Positions 20,024 to 34,386 of a stretch of 64,000 bases of DNA are shown here, one piece after another (the first letter of the stretch is position 1; the number at the start of each line of letters is the position of its first letter). The stretch spans positions 62,001 through 126,000 of the forward strand of contig JACRLI010000007.1 of the NCBI GenBank assembly GCA_016235265.1. Reading direction: 5' to 3'. The notes beneath the pieces are model-generated. The model was not told where the DNA came from and searched no databases. It saw nothing but the letters and a program-made list of their open reading frames with translations. This DNA is from Candidatus Eisenbacteria bacterium. Its GTDB lineage: Bacteria; Eisenbacteria; RBG-16-71-46; JACRLI01. A program made the translations under genes and the position numbers.

Positions 20024-20245
20024 TCAGGCCCGGGTGCGCGGCACGGGATCGTAGCCGCCCGGGTGGAAGGGATGGCAGCACAGCAGCCGGCGAAGGGCCA
20101 GCCGCCCGCCCCGCCACAACCCGTGGGCCTCGATGGCCTCGTGGGCATAGCGCGAGCAGGACGGGTGGAAGCGGCAGCCGCCCGGGACGTGGGGAGACAG
20201 CGTGGCCTGGTAGAGCCGGATGAGGCGCAACGCCAGGGTACGCAT
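20024..20245 (-). CDS. yidD: Membrane protein insertion efficiency factor YidD
   Basis: A 73-residue protein with the YidD signature: a short amphipathic N-terminus ([11 protein letters not shown]), then [15 protein letters not shown] and [13 protein letters not shown]. YidD aids YidC-dependent insertion at the inner membrane. It lies 14 bases downstream of rnpA and 15 bases upstream of yidC. Confidence 0.96.
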   Translation of the reverse strand: MRTLALRLIRLYQATLSPHVPGGCRFHPSCSRYAHEAIEAHGLWRGGRLALRRLLCCHPFHPGGYDPVPRTRA

Positions 20246-20259
20246 GATGGATGGTGGGC

Positions 20260-20616
20260 TCAGGAGAGCAGTCCGGCGCGGACGAGCAGTTGCCGGAGTT
20301 CCTCGGCGACGATCGGCCCGGTGGATTTCGCGCAGCGGTACGTGGCCACCAGCACCAGGTCGGCGGGGTTGCTGAGCGCCGACCGGGTCCTGCGGAACGC
20401 CTCTCGCATCAGCCGCTTCGCCCGGTTGCGCTGGACCGCGCCCCCGACTTTGCGACTGGCCACCACCCCCGCGCGCACCAGCGACTGGTCGCTGCGGGGG
20501 AGCACGAACAGCACGATGTTGGAGCCGCGCTGGACCGTGCCGTGATCGTAGACGTTCCGAAACTCTGAAGCCTGGTGGATTCGGGCCCGCCGCGGCAAGG
20601 ACTCCAACCGCGCCAC
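20260..20616 (-). CDS. rnpA: Ribonuclease P protein component
   Basis: The 118-residue protein subunit of RNase P, which matures tRNA 5' ends. The family RNR motif is seen as [19 protein letters not shown], with the upstream [20 protein letters not shown] region and the N-terminal [17 protein letters not shown]. The GTG at 20616 lacks a clear ribosome binding site; an internal TTG before LPRRAR is an alternative. It starts 10 bases past the rpmH stop, in the classic rpmH-rnpA pair. Confidence 0.95.
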   Translation of the reverse strand: MARLESLPRRARIHQASEFRNVYDHGTVQRGSNIVLFVLPRSDQSLVRAGVVASRKVGGAVQRNRAKRLMREAFRRTRSALSNPADLVLVATYRCAKSTGPIVAEELRQLLVRAGLLS

Positions 20617-20626
20617 GAGAGGACTG

Positions 20627-20767
20627 CTAGCCCGATACCGTGAGACGCTTGCGACCCTTGGCGCGGCGGCGAGCCAGGACTTTCCTGCCGTTGGCGGACT
20701 TCATCCGCTCGCGGAAGCCGTGGGTCTTCTTGCGGTGGTTGTTGTTGGGCTGGTACGTGCGCTTCAA
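20627..20767 (-). CDS. rpmH: 50S ribosomal protein L34
   Basis: The 46-residue ribosomal protein L34, [20 protein letters not shown] at the N-terminus and [15 protein letters not shown] at the end, is fully typical. The start codon is TTG at 20767, preceded by AAGGAG about seven bases upstream. No ATG lies at the family start position. It heads the rpmH-rnpA-yidD-yidC-jag run and faces away from dnaA. Confidence 0.95.
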   Translation of the reverse strand: MKRTYQPNNNHRKKTHGFRERMKSANGRKVLARRRAKGRKRLTVSG

Positions 20768-22095
20768 GCTGCGTCTCCTTGGCGGCGGTGGGCTGCCCCG
20801 CGGGGCGCCCGGCGCCGGAACTCGGGGCGGGCCCGCGATGGCGGGCCGGCCTCCGGGGCCGTGAGATCCGCGTGGGGGACCCAATGGGGTCCGCTGGCAA
20901 AGGCCTGACCCTCGTCCTCCGGGGAAACGCCCGGCGGACGGGAATGGACCAAGGCATCGGGGGAGGGAAGACCGGAAAGGGCGGACGAGATCCGAACGCC
21001 GCAACAGGAGAGCTTCCACTCCTCCGTAGGTTCGCCTAGACCCACGCTGCCGGAGAGTCTAGACGAGCCGGGAACCGGGTGCAAGTAGCGATTTTGACAC
21101 GGGGATACCCCTCTTTTCCACAGGGGGCGGAGGACTGCGATGGGGCGGTCCCGGAGCCCGTTGGCGGGATCGGTGGGGGGCGGGTCGGAGCCGGTCGCTC
21201 CGGGGGGCGGTCCCGGTGCCCACGAGGGTCGCCGGGGAGCGGACAGTGGGCCCGGGCTCCGGTGAGACCCCGGATTCCCCGGGAATGGAGCGCGCGGGGC
21301 GGCGCCCCCCACCACTCCGCGACCCTCTCCGTACATCTGCCACGCTCCACTTCCCGGAACCGTCTGTGCGCGCAGGCGCGGGAGGGAATCCGCGCGCCGG
21401 ACGATTCGGTTCTACGAATGTGATCGTTTATGGAACGTCCTCTCGTCAGGGTGTGCGAGGAGGCGCGGCGAACTTTCTCCACACCCGCGAAGTGTGTGAC
21501 ACGGATCGCGCGCGCAGCGCGCACCTGCCGACACGGGACAACTCACAAAACGCCTGTGTTTACGGGGGTTTTCCACACTGCGTCGCGCGGGCGACGCGGT
21601 GGGTCAAAAACCGTCAAGAGAAAATCTTGGCGCGAAGCGATGCTTTGAACACACGTTCCACTCGCGGGGCGGCGCGTCGCGCGCGCGTGGTGCTAGAGTC
21701 GGCGCACTTCGGCATCTCGCGCACTTCTCCGTGGCGAATCCAGGAGCATCGGAATCGGCCACGGCGGCGTGCGCAAGCTGCCGGGGCGGGCTGCGTGCGG
21801 CGGAAACTCGGATGCGCAGAGAACCTGGGTCTGCACCTCGCACTTCATCTCGGCCGAAGACTCCTGTTCGGAAACCTGGACTCGCACCTGGGCTTCTCTG
21901 CCCCGCTCACCCGGGGAGTTCGTGGCGGACCGGTTCGTGGTCCGCAGCGCCATGTTTCTCCCCTCGGGATTTCCACGGATGTGGATAACTCGCGTGGATA
22001 TCCTGTGCCCGCCATATCCAGCTAGCTAATTTGTCTTATTACAATACCTTAGCCTGTGCTGCCACGGAGTGGCGGCGCTGGAGATCCCCCTTACT
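20768..22095. other. Candidate replication origin (oriC) between rpmH and dnaA
   Basis: This 1,328-base gene-free region separates the diverging rpmH and dnaA gene sets, where coding strand switches. DnaA-box-like sites are TTTTCCACA at 21114-21122, TTCTCCACA at 21475-21483, TTTTCCACA at 21569-21577 and a perfect box (TGTGGATAA, minus orientation) at 21980-21988, with a GTGGATA-type partial box just after it. An AT-rich stretch at 22021-22057 beside dnaA, containing TACAAT, is the best candidate unwinding element or dnaA promoter. The rpmH-proximal part is the leader of rpmH. The number of boxes is modest, so the exact limits are uncertain. Confidence 0.7.
21056..21084 (-). promoter_or_regulatory. 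Promoter of the rpmH operon
   Basis: On the minus strand TTGCAC (21079-21084) and TAGACT (21056-21061) are 17 bases apart. Transcription would start near 21049, leaving an unusually long leader of about 280 bases before rpmH. A DnaA-box-like TTTTCCACA lies 30 bases upstream at 21114-21122. Confidence 0.6.
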
Positions 22096-23436
22096 ATGAC
22101 GTCCGACCCGCTCCCCCTCTGGACGGAGATCGTCCAGCTACTCCGGTCGAAGACGCCGGCCCAGACATTCCACACCTGGATCGAACCCCTGAAGCCGGCC
22201 GCACTGTGCGAGGACGCGCTGGAGCTGGAAGTCCCCAACGCCTTTTTCGCCGACTGGATTGACTCGCACTACCTGGACCTCATCCGCGCCTCCGCCGAGT
22301 CGGCCGTCGGCCGCCCCGTGGGGGTGACGCTGCGCGTGAACCCCGAGGCCACGCCTCCGCCACGCGCGCAGGCGCCCGCCGAGGACGACCCGCGGCAGTA
22401 CCTCGACACCGAGAGCCACATCAACCGCCAGTTCTCGTTCGACTCCTTCGTGGTGGGCTCGGGCAATCAGCTCGCCGCCGCGGCCGCCAACGCGGTGGCC
22501 GAGCGGCCGGGGTTCCGCCACAACCCGCTGTTCATCTACGGCGGCGTGGGGCTGGGCAAGACCCACCTCATGCACGCCATCGGCCACGCGGTGAAGGCCC
22601 GCAAGCCGGACGCGCGCGTGCTGTACGTGTCCAGCGAGCGCTTCACCAACGAGCTGATCTCGTCGCTGCAGGCCGGCTCCATGTCCGACTTCAAGCAGCG
22701 CTACCGCAGCCTCGACGTGCTGCTGGTGGACGATATCCAGTTTCTCGCCGGCAAGGAGCGCACGCAGGAGGAGTTCTTCCACACCTTCAACTCGCTCCAC
22801 GAGACCTACAAGCAGATCGTGATGAGTTCCGACCAGCCGCCCCGCGACATCCCGGCGCTGCAGGAGCGCCTGGTGAGCCGCTTCAACTGGGGCCTGGTGG
22901 CCGACGTGCAGCCCCCGGACCTCGAGACGCGCGTGGCGATCCTCCAGAAGCGCGCCGAGCGCGAGCAGGTGCAGCTGCCGCCCGACGTGGCGCTGTTCGT
23001 GGCCCACAACGTCACCAGCAACATCCGCGAGTTGGAGGGCGCGCTGACCAAGGTGCTGGCGTTCGCGCGCCTCACCGGGCAGGTCCTGGGCGTGGCGCTG
23101 GCCGAGGAGGTGCTGCGCGACGTGCTGCGGCGCACCGACCGGCGCGTGGGCATTCCCGAGATCCTGCTGGAGACGTGCAAGTACTTCGGAGTGGCCGAGG
23201 AGAACGTGCGCGGCCCGCGCCGCAACGCCGAGTACACCCGGCCACGGCAAGTGTGCATGTTCCTTTCGCGCGAGATGACGCGTCATTCCCTGGGCGAGAT
23301 CGGCTCGCACTTCGGGGATCGCGACCACACCACGGTGATGCACGCGATCGGCAAGATCGGCGGCCTGCTGGACCGGGATCCCTCGATCCAGGAAGCGGTT
23401 ACGAAGATCCGCGAGCGCCTGGTGCTGCAGAAGTAG
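22096..23436 (+). CDS. dnaA: Chromosomal replication initiator DnaA
   Basis: DnaA binds DnaA boxes, unwinds oriC and loads the helicase. The 446-residue protein has domain I (PLWTEIVQLLRSKTPAQTF), a short linker, the AAA+ domain with Walker A GGVGLGKTH near 149 and Walker B LLVDDIQFL near 209, and the C-terminal helix-turn-helix with GDRDHTTVMHA near 408. The ATG at 22096 is chosen because it gives the usual N-terminus. A GTG at 22069 in the same frame would add nine residues but has no better ribosome binding site. Confidence 0.98.
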   Translation: MTSDPLPLWTEIVQLLRSKTPAQTFHTWIEPLKPAALCEDALELEVPNAFFADWIDSHYLDLIRASAESAVGRPVGVTLRVNPEATPPPRAQAPAEDDPRQYLDTESHINRQFSFDSFVVGSGNQLAAAAANAVAERPGFRHNPLFIYGGVGLGKTHLMHAIGHAVKARKPDARVLYVSSERFTNELISSLQAGSMSDFKQRYRSLDVLLVDDIQFLAGKERTQEEFFHTFNSLHETYKQIVMSSDQPPRDIPALQERLVSRFNWGLVADVQPPDLETRVAILQKRAEREQVQLPPDVALFVAHNVTSNIRELEGALTKVLAFARLTGQVLGVALAEEVLRDVLRRTDRRVGIPEILLETCKYFGVAEENVRGPRRNAEYTRPRQVCMFLSREMTRHSLGEIGSHFGDRDHTTVMHAIGKIGGLLDRDPSIQEAVTKIRERLVLQK

Positions 23437-23747
23437 GGACGGGGAAAACCCGGTGGGAAAACCGGGGGAATGACGGGGAGCCACAGGTGGGTTTTCCCGG
23501 CACTCCAGGAGCCTCGGAAGTTGTCCCCGGGGCTTCCCCGGACCGCCCGGATCGAATCCCGGTCTTCCCCACACCGCCCGAGAGCGGTAAGTGTCTGCGG
23601 GCCAAGTTATTAACACCTTCTTCCACATATGCACAGGGCTCTTCTACGGGGTACTTCTGGTTGGCTTAACCAAAAGACCAACAGAGACATCACAAGAAAA
23701 GGCCCTCGAAACGCGTTGCAGTGGCCCTGGGAGCGATTGTTTTTTCC
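23437..23747. other. dnaA-dnaN intergenic region
   Basis: No gene is seen. It holds several GGGTTTTCCC/GGGAAAACCC-like palindromic stretches at 23440-23505, weak DnaA-box-like sequences (TTCCCCACA near 23566, TCTTCCACA near 23620) and an AT-richer patch at 23605-23700. It could be a second part of a bipartite origin, but the boxes are poorer than those upstream of dnaA. Confidence 0.4.
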
Positions 23748-23776
23748 TTGTCGCCTCCGGGTGTCAAACTTATAAT
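23748..23776 (+). promoter_or_regulatory. dnaN promoter
   Basis: TTGTCG at 23748-23753 and a perfect TATAAT at 23771-23776 are separated by 17 bases. The predicted start near 23783 gives a leader of about 70 bases before dnaN. Confidence 0.7.
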
Positions 23777-23853
23777 CCGAGTTGATTTTAGAGGCCCCTG
23801 GGAGCGTCCCATGCTTCCGGCACTTTCTCCCCCTTGAGGGAGCGAAAGAACGC

Positions 23854-24972
23854 ATGAAGTTTACCGTCCAGCAGAAGGATCTGAATAGGCTCCTGCAGGT
23901 AGCCGGGAACGGGGTTCCCCGCAAGACCACCCTGCCGATCCTGTCGAACTTCCTCATCGAGGCGCGCCCCGGTGGCATCCGGGTGGCCGCGACGGACCTC
24001 GAAATCTCCATCTCGACCACGCTCGAGACCCCGGTGGAGACGCCGGGCACGGTGGCGGTGAACGCGCGCCGTCTCGAGGAGGTGGTCCGCGAGTTGCCGA
24101 AGGACGCGGTGGAGGTCTCGCTCGAGGACGGCAAGTTCCAGATGCAGTGCCAGCGCAGCCGCGTGCAGCTGTTCCCCATGCCGGCGGAGGATTTTCCGAC
24201 GCTGAGCCAGGAGCGCGCCGCGTTCAGCGTGAAGATCCCCTCGAAGACGTTCCAGCGCCTGGTGGAGATGTGCACCTACTCGGTGTCCACCGACGAGACG
24301 CGGCCCGCCCTGGGAGGCATCCTGGTGCAGGTGGCCGACAAGGAAATCCGCTTCGTGGCCACCGACGGCCACCGCCTGGCGAAGGCCTACGCGGCCGGCG
24401 CGTTCCCGGTGGAGAAGAAGGAGCCGCGCGAGGCCATCGTGCCGCCCAAGGCGCTGGTGCCGGTGGCGGCCTGGGCCGTGGAGAGCGGCAGCGACGTCGA
24501 GATGGACATCTCCGCCTCCGCCGCCACGTTCCGGGTGGGGCCCACCACGCTCACCACGCGGCTGCTGCAGGGGCCGTTCCCGAACTTCGAGCAGGTGATT
24601 CCCAAGGAGAACAAGAAGCTGCTGGTGGTGGGCCGGGAGGCGCTGCTCTCGTCGCTGCGGCGGGTGAGCAAGCTCTCCGACACGGCCAGCCACCAGGTGC
24701 GCGTGAGCCTGCGCAAGAACCGGGTGCACCTTTCGGTGAGCACGGCCGACGTGGGCGACGCCCGGGACGACCTCGAGGCCAGGTACGGCGAGGACGACCT
24801 CGAGATCGGCTACAACGCGGTCTACCTGCTGGACATCCTGAAGAGCATGGATGCCGACAACGTCCAGTTTGCCCTCAACACCCCCGTGACGGCCGGCGTG
24901 GTCACGCCCGTGGATCCGAAGTCGGATGCCCAGGCGCTGTGCCTGATCATGCCGCTCCGTCTGCAGGACTAG
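23854..24972 (+). CDS. dnaN: DNA polymerase III sliding clamp (beta subunit)
   Basis: The 372-residue beta clamp tethers polymerase III to DNA. The start MKFTVQQKDLNRLLQVAGNG and NGVPRKTTLPILSNFLIEA are typical. Three tandem clamp domains can be followed, with the second beginning near FPTLSQERAAFSVKIPSKTF. The C-terminal LIMPLRLQD end is characteristic. The frame is open upstream to 23782, but ATG 23854 fits the family and has GAGGGAG upstream. It has its own promoter separate from dnaA. Confidence 0.98.
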   Translation: MKFTVQQKDLNRLLQVAGNGVPRKTTLPILSNFLIEARPGGIRVAATDLEISISTTLETPVETPGTVAVNARRLEEVVRELPKDAVEVSLEDGKFQMQCQRSRVQLFPMPAEDFPTLSQERAAFSVKIPSKTFQRLVEMCTYSVSTDETRPALGGILVQVADKEIRFVATDGHRLAKAYAAGAFPVEKKEPREAIVPPKALVPVAAWAVESGSDVEMDISASAATFRVGPTTLTTRLLQGPFPNFEQVIPKENKKLLVVGREALLSSLRRVSKLSDTASHQVRVSLRKNRVHLSVSTADVGDARDDLEARYGEDDLEIGYNAVYLLDILKSMDADNVQFALNTPVTAGVVTPVDPKSDAQALCLIMPLRLQD

Positions 24973-25012
24973 TCGGGGTGCGCCGCCTCCCGCGCCAGAG
25001 TGCGGGACGGCG

Positions 25013-25372
25013 GTGTCCGCCCGTCACCCGGGCGCGGCGAGGGAGTGCCGCGCCGACGAGCCGACGTTGAAAGTAGCGAGCGACGCGCTGCGCGGCATCC
25101 TCAAGGCCTACGGGCTCGAGGAACGGCTGCTCGGCTTCCGGGCCGCGGCGTCCTGGCCGGAACTGGTCGGGCCGACGCTCGCGGCGCGCAGCAGCGTGCT
25201 GGACTTTCAGGACGGCCGGCTGACCGTGGAGGCCCGCGGGGCCTCCGTCATGCAGGAGCTGGGCTTGCGGCGGGCGGACCTGGTCCGCGCCTTTGCCGAG
25301 CGCCACGGACCCGGGCTGGTGCGCGAGATCGTGCTGGTCCCGGAGGGCGGCAGCCAGGCACCAGGGAGGTAG
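25013..25372 (+). CDS. DUF721 (DciA-like) protein
   Basis: A 119-residue DUF721 protein with DALRGILKAYGLEERLLGF, AASWPELVGPTLAARSSV and a C-terminal LTVEARGASVMQELGLRRADL. DUF721 includes DciA, which loads or operates the replicative helicase in bacteria lacking DnaC or DnaI, and the position between dnaN and gyrB fits a replication role. recF, which often occupies this slot, is absent. The GTG at 25013 is a weak start choice; a TTG at 25067 just before the conserved part is equally possible. Confidence 0.8.
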   Translation: MSARHPGAARECRADEPTLKVASDALRGILKAYGLEERLLGFRAAASWPELVGPTLAARSSVLDFQDGRLTVEARGASVMQELGLRRADLVRAFAERHGPGLVREIVLVPEGGSQAPGR

Positions 25373-29623
<4,251 letters not shown>

Positions 29624-29624
<1 letters not shown>

Positions 29625-32600
29625 TGTCCACACCCTTTGACCACCGCCAGAAGATCGTCCCGATCAACATCGAGGACGAGATGCGGAGCTCCTACATCGA
29701 CTATTCGATGTCGGTCATCGTGTCGCGGGCGCTGCCCGACGTGCGCGACGGGCTGAAGCCCTCGCAGCGCCGCATCCTGGTGGCGATGCACGACCTGAAC
29801 CTGATGCCCGGCAGGGGCTACCGCAAGTGCGCCAAGATCGCCGGCGACACCTCCGGCAACTACCACCCGCACGGCGAGCAGGTGGTGTACCCCACGCTGG
29901 TGCGCATGGCGCAGGACTTCAACATGCGCTACCCGCTGGTCGACGGGCAGGGAAATTTCGGCTGCTTCACCGGCGAGACCCGCATCAAGCTCCTTGATGG
30001 CACTACGAAGAGCTTCGCTGAACTTGCCGCCCTTGGACCCAAGGCAACATTCCACGTGTATTCGGTTGATGCTTCGGGCCGGATCGTCGTGGGCTTGGGC
30101 CGGAATGCCAGGGTTACCCGGCGCGGGGCGCCGCTGGTGGAGGTCACACTCGACAGCGGCGAGCGGATCCGCTGCACGCCGGACCACCGATTCCTGCTTC
30201 GGGATCGAACCTACAAGGAAGCGCGTGCGTTGAGCCCGAGTGACAGCCTCATGCCCGGGTACTTCGATTGGGCTCCGGTCAAGCCGGGCCTGAACGGCTA
30301 CTTGCGGGTCCACCAGCCGAAGTCCGACCGCTGGGAGTTTGTCCATCACCTGGCTGACGAGTTCAATGCAGCCCGGGGGCTGGCGAAGCCGACCGGCCGG
30401 GCATTCGTCCGTCACCACGAGAATTTCAACCGCGCGGACAATCGTCCCGACAATATCCGGCGAATGGGATTCCTCGAGCACTTGCACCTGCATGCGGCAC
30501 AGCTCAAGGAACTGTGGACCGACGGCGCATTCCGCCAGGCCCAGCGCGCGGGCGTCCTCCGCTACTACCGGGAGCACCCCGAGGCGCGGGATGCCCGGCG
30601 GCTGCGGTTCGCGAAACAGAATCGTGATCCCCGATTCCGGTCGGAGAACGGCATCCGCCTCTCCAGATCGCTGCGGATGCGGTTGGCGGCCGACCCGCAG
30701 GCGCGTGGGCGGATCTCCACTCGCATGAGGGAACTCTGGCAGGACCCGGATTACCGGCTCCGCATGTCGGCCGCCTTGAAGGGAGTGGAGAAGACACCGC
30801 TCTCCCCGGACCAGAAGCGGCTCGTGGCCAGGATCATCAGCGAGAAGAGCCGTGCGATGTGGCAGGACCCAGCCAAGCGGGCGGAGATCTCCAAGGCAAT
30901 CATCCGGGCCCTGGAATCCGACGCCGTCAGGGCAAAGCTCCGTGAAAACGCCGCTGCGAACTGGCGCAATGCCGAGTACCGCTCGAAGTTCGCCCCCGAC
31001 CACGCCTCGAGGATGGCGCACGCTCTCTGGAGCGATCCGTCCACCCGGGAAGTCCACCGGGCGAAGATCGCCAGGCAATGGTGCGATTCGGAATTCCGGT
31101 TGGCGCAGCGCGAAGGCGTCCGCGCCTCGAACCTTCGGCGCCTCGCTCAAGACCCGAGCCTAATGCACCGGTTGGCGGGCCAATCCGCAGAGTTGCTGAC
31201 TCGCTGCTGGAAGCGCCCCGAGTACCGCTCGCAGGTGATGCGTTCGAAGATCGCACGGTACGCGTCCGGGTTGCTGGCGCAGGGCGTGCCGCTGACGCCC
31301 GAGGCATACGAAGCCAACCGCCAGCAGGCGTGGGTGCCGCGATTGCGGACCGCCCTGAACTACTTCCACGACTTCGACGAGCTCGTGCAGACGGGCCGGA
31401 CCTACAACCACCGCGTCGTCTCCGTCCGCGCGCTCGCTGAAACCGCCGAGGTCTACGACATCACCGTGGACGAGCACCACAACTTCCTCCTCGACGCCGG
31501 CATCTTCGTGCACAACTCCATCGATGGCGACGCAGCGGCCGCGATGCGATACACCGAGGCGCGCCTCACCGCGGTGGCCGCGGACCTGCTCCGCGACATC
31601 GAGAAGAACACCGTTGATTTCAAGCCCAACTACGACGAGACGCGCGAGGAACCGCTGGTCCTGCCCAGCGTGGTGCCCAACCTGCTCCTGAACGGTAGCA
31701 GCGGCATCGCCGTGGGCATGGCCACCGAGATCCCGCCGCACAACCTGAACGAGATCGCCGACGCGGTCGCGCTGATCATCGACAAGCCCGAGGCCACCGA
31801 GGACGAGCTCTTCGAGATCGTCAAGGGCCCGGACTTCCCGACCGGCGGCATCATCTACGGCGTGCAGGGCATCCGCGACTGCTACCGCACCGGCCGCGGC
31901 CTGATGCAGGTCCGCGCCCGCGTGGGCAGCGAGACCGACCCCAAGGGCCGCGAGAGCCTGGTGGTCACGCAGATTCCCTACCAGGTGAACAAGACCACGC
32001 TGCTGGAGAAGATCGCCGACCTGGTGAAGGAAGGCCGCGTGGACGGCATCTCCGACCTGCGCGACGAGTCCGACCGCGACGGCATGCGCATCGTCATCGA
32101 GCTGAAGAAGGACGCGCAGAGCCGCGTGGTGCTGAACAACCTGTTCAAGCACACCCAGCTGCAGACCACCTTCGGCGGCAACATGCTGGCGCTGGTGAAC
32201 AGCCGGCCCGAGACGCTGCCGTTGCGCCGCATCCTCGACCTGTACGTGGAGTTCCGCCGCGAGGTGGTGGTCCGCCGTACCCAGTTCGACCTGGACGAGG
32301 CGGAGAAGCGCGCGCACATCCTGGAGGGCTACAAGATCGCGCTCGACAACATTGACGCGATCATCGCCCTGATCAAGAAGTCCAAGGACACCGAGACCGC
32401 CCGCGTCGGGCTCATGAGCAGCTTCAAGCTCTCCGAGATCCAGGCCACCGCGATCCTGGAAATGCGGCTGCAGCGGCTCACCGGCCTGGAGCGCAAGAAG
32501 ATCGAGGACGAGTACGCGGCCGTCATCAAGCTCATCGAGGAGCTGAAGAGCATCCTCGCCAGCCCGGCCAAGGTGCTGCACATCATCAAGACCGAGATCC

Positions 32601-33697
32601 TGGAATTGAGGAAGCGCTTCGGCGACGAGCGCCGCACCGAGATCGTGGCCGCCGAGACGGAGATCGAGTTGCTCGACCTGATCCCCAAGGAGGACATGGT
32701 CGTCACCGTCTCGCACATGGGCTACACCAAGCGCCTGCCGACCACCGCGTACAAGTCGCAGCGGCGCGGCGGCAAGGGCCTGATCGGGGCCGGCACCAAG
32801 GAAGAGGACTGGGTGGAGCACCTGTTCATCGCCTCCACCCACAACTACATCCTGTACCTCACCGACCGCGGCCGCTGCTACTGGCTCAAGGTGCACGAGA
32901 TCCCGCAGGCGGGCCGCGCGGCGCGCGGCAAGCCCATCGTGAACCTGATCGAGGTCAGCAAGGACGAGCGCGTGAGCGCGGTGGTGCCGGTGAAGGAGTT
33001 CGACGACCAGCACTTCCTGGTGATGGCCACCCGCGGCGGCGTGATCAAGAAGACGGTGCTCTCGGCCTACGGCAACCCGCGCCGTGCGGGCATCAACGCC
33101 GTGGACCTGGACGAGGGCGACGTGCTGATCGAGGCCACCATCACCGACGGCACACAGGACATCATCCTCGCCAAGCGGCAGGGCAAGGCCATCCGCTTCC
33201 ACGAGCAGGAAGTGCGTTCCATGGGCCGCACCGCTCACGGCGTGAAGGGCGTGGAGCTGGAGGAGGGGGACTCCGTGGTGGGCATGGTCGCGGTGAAGCG
33301 CGACGCCACGCTGCTCACGGTCACCGCCAACGGCTACGGCAAGCGCAGCGAGATCTCCGAGTACCGCATCAGCCACCGCGGCGGCCTGGGCATCATCACC
33401 ATCAAGACCACCGAGCGGAACGGCGAGGTGGTGGGGGTGAAGGAGGTCGTGGACGGCGACCAGCTTATGCTGATGAGCCGCAACGGCCAGATGATCCGCA
33501 CCCGCGTCAGCGACATCGGCGTCATGGGCCGCAACACCCAGGGCGTGCGCCTGATGAACCTCCAGTCCGACGACCTGCTGGTGGACGTGGCCCGCGCGGT
33601 GGCCGAGGAAGAGGAAGGCCTCGCCGACAACGGCGAGACCAATGGCGCGGAAGCCGCCGACACCAACGGCTCCGACGACGGGGGCGACGAGAAGTAA
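29624..33697 (+). CDS. gyrA: DNA gyrase subunit A precursor containing an intein
   Basis: GyrA breaks and rejoins DNA. The 1,357-residue precursor has an N-extein of 113 residues ([24 protein letters not shown]), a 518-residue intein and the remaining C-extein, which begins SIDGD and soon reaches the catalytic tyrosine in RYTEARLT. Removing the intein leaves a normal 839-residue GyrA. The QRRGGKG GyrA box in the C-terminal beta-pinwheel distinguishes it from ParC. An acidic tail follows. The ATG overlaps the stop of the PIN-like gene, so translation is probably coupled. The intein sits in the GNFGS loop close to the active site. Confidence 0.97.
29963..31516 (+). mobile_element. GyrA intein with degenerate HNH region and WxDP repeat array
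   Basis: A 518-residue intein running from Cys114 ([18 protein letters not shown]) to the terminal HN before Ser632. Block B is [12 protein letters not shown] and the C-terminal block is [18 protein letters not shown] then VHN. The endonuclease region has [20 protein letters not shown] and EHLHLH, which resembles the gyrB intein HNH, but the DF residues are replaced by NF. Between this and block F lie about ten copies of a roughly 25-residue repeat around W-x-D/N-P-x-x-R ([37 protein letters not shown]), probably a helical DNA-recognition array. Confidence 0.95.
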
Positions 33698-33711
33698 TCG
33701 GCGAGCCACAC

Positions 33712-34386
33712 ATGGCCATGAAGCTCTCCCGGATCTCCGACTCCACAGTCCGCCGCCTGTGCGGCTACCACCGCGTGCTCGAGGAGTTGTTGCAGGAGGG
33801 CCGCAAGGTGGTCTCCAGCCGCCGCCTGGCGGAGCGCGCGGGCGTGTCCAGCGCGCAGGTGCGCAAGGACCTCTCGTACTTCGGCAGCTTCGGCAAGCGC
33901 GGGCTGGGCTACAACGTGCCCCGGCTGCACGACGAGATCCGCGCCATCCTGGGGCTCGACCGCCGCTGGCCGTGCGCGCTGGTGGGCGCGGGGCACATCG
34001 GCCGCGCCCTGTATTCCTACCAGGAGTTCCGCCGCCGCGGCTTCGAGATCGTGGCGGTCTTCGACGCCGCCGAGGAGGTCGTGGGGCAGGCCTGGGGCGA
34101 GCTCGAGATCCAGCACGTGCGCCGGCTGGTGCCGGAGTGCCGGGCGAAGGGCGTGAAGATCGGCATCGTGGCCACGCCCGCGCGCGCCGCCCAGGAGGTG
34201 ACCGACCTGCTGGTGGAGGCCGGCGTGACCGGGATCCTGAACTTCGCCCCCCGCAAGCTGACGCTGCCGGCGGAGGTGCACCTGCGCCACGTGAACATGA
34301 CCATCGAGTTCGAGAGCCTCTCCTTCTCGCTGCGCGCCGCCGAGTCGCGCGGCCGCCGGCGCCGCGCGGTGCCCGTCGGGGAATGA
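33712..34386 (+). CDS. rex: Redox-sensing transcriptional repressor Rex
   Basis: Rex senses the NADH/NAD+ ratio and represses fermentative and respiratory genes when NADH is low. The 224-residue protein has the N-terminal winged helix with SSRRLAERAGVSSAQVRKDL and YFGSFGKRGLGYNV, and a Rossmann domain with LVGAGHIGRAL near 87-97, followed by VFDAAEEVVGQ. The C-terminal swapped helix (MTIEFESLSFSL) is present. It follows gyrA by 14 bases and its stop overlaps the EamA transporter start (ATGA). No clear Rex operator was seen in the window. Confidence 0.94.
   Translation: MAMKLSRISDSTVRRLCGYHRVLEELLQEGRKVVSSRRLAERAGVSSAQVRKDLSYFGSFGKRGLGYNVPRLHDEIRAILGLDRRWPCALVGAGHIGRALYSYQEFRRRGFEIVAVFDAAEEVVGQAWGELEIQHVRRLVPECRAKGVKIGIVATPARAAQEVTDLLVEAGVTGILNFAPRKLTLPAEVHLRHVNMTIEFESLSFSLRAAESRGRRRRAVPVGE

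Noticed and set aside
20768..21050. A structured RNA (for example RNase P RNA) in the long rpmH leader
   Set aside because: None of the conserved RNase P RNA core motifs were seen, and the leader is simply GC-rich.
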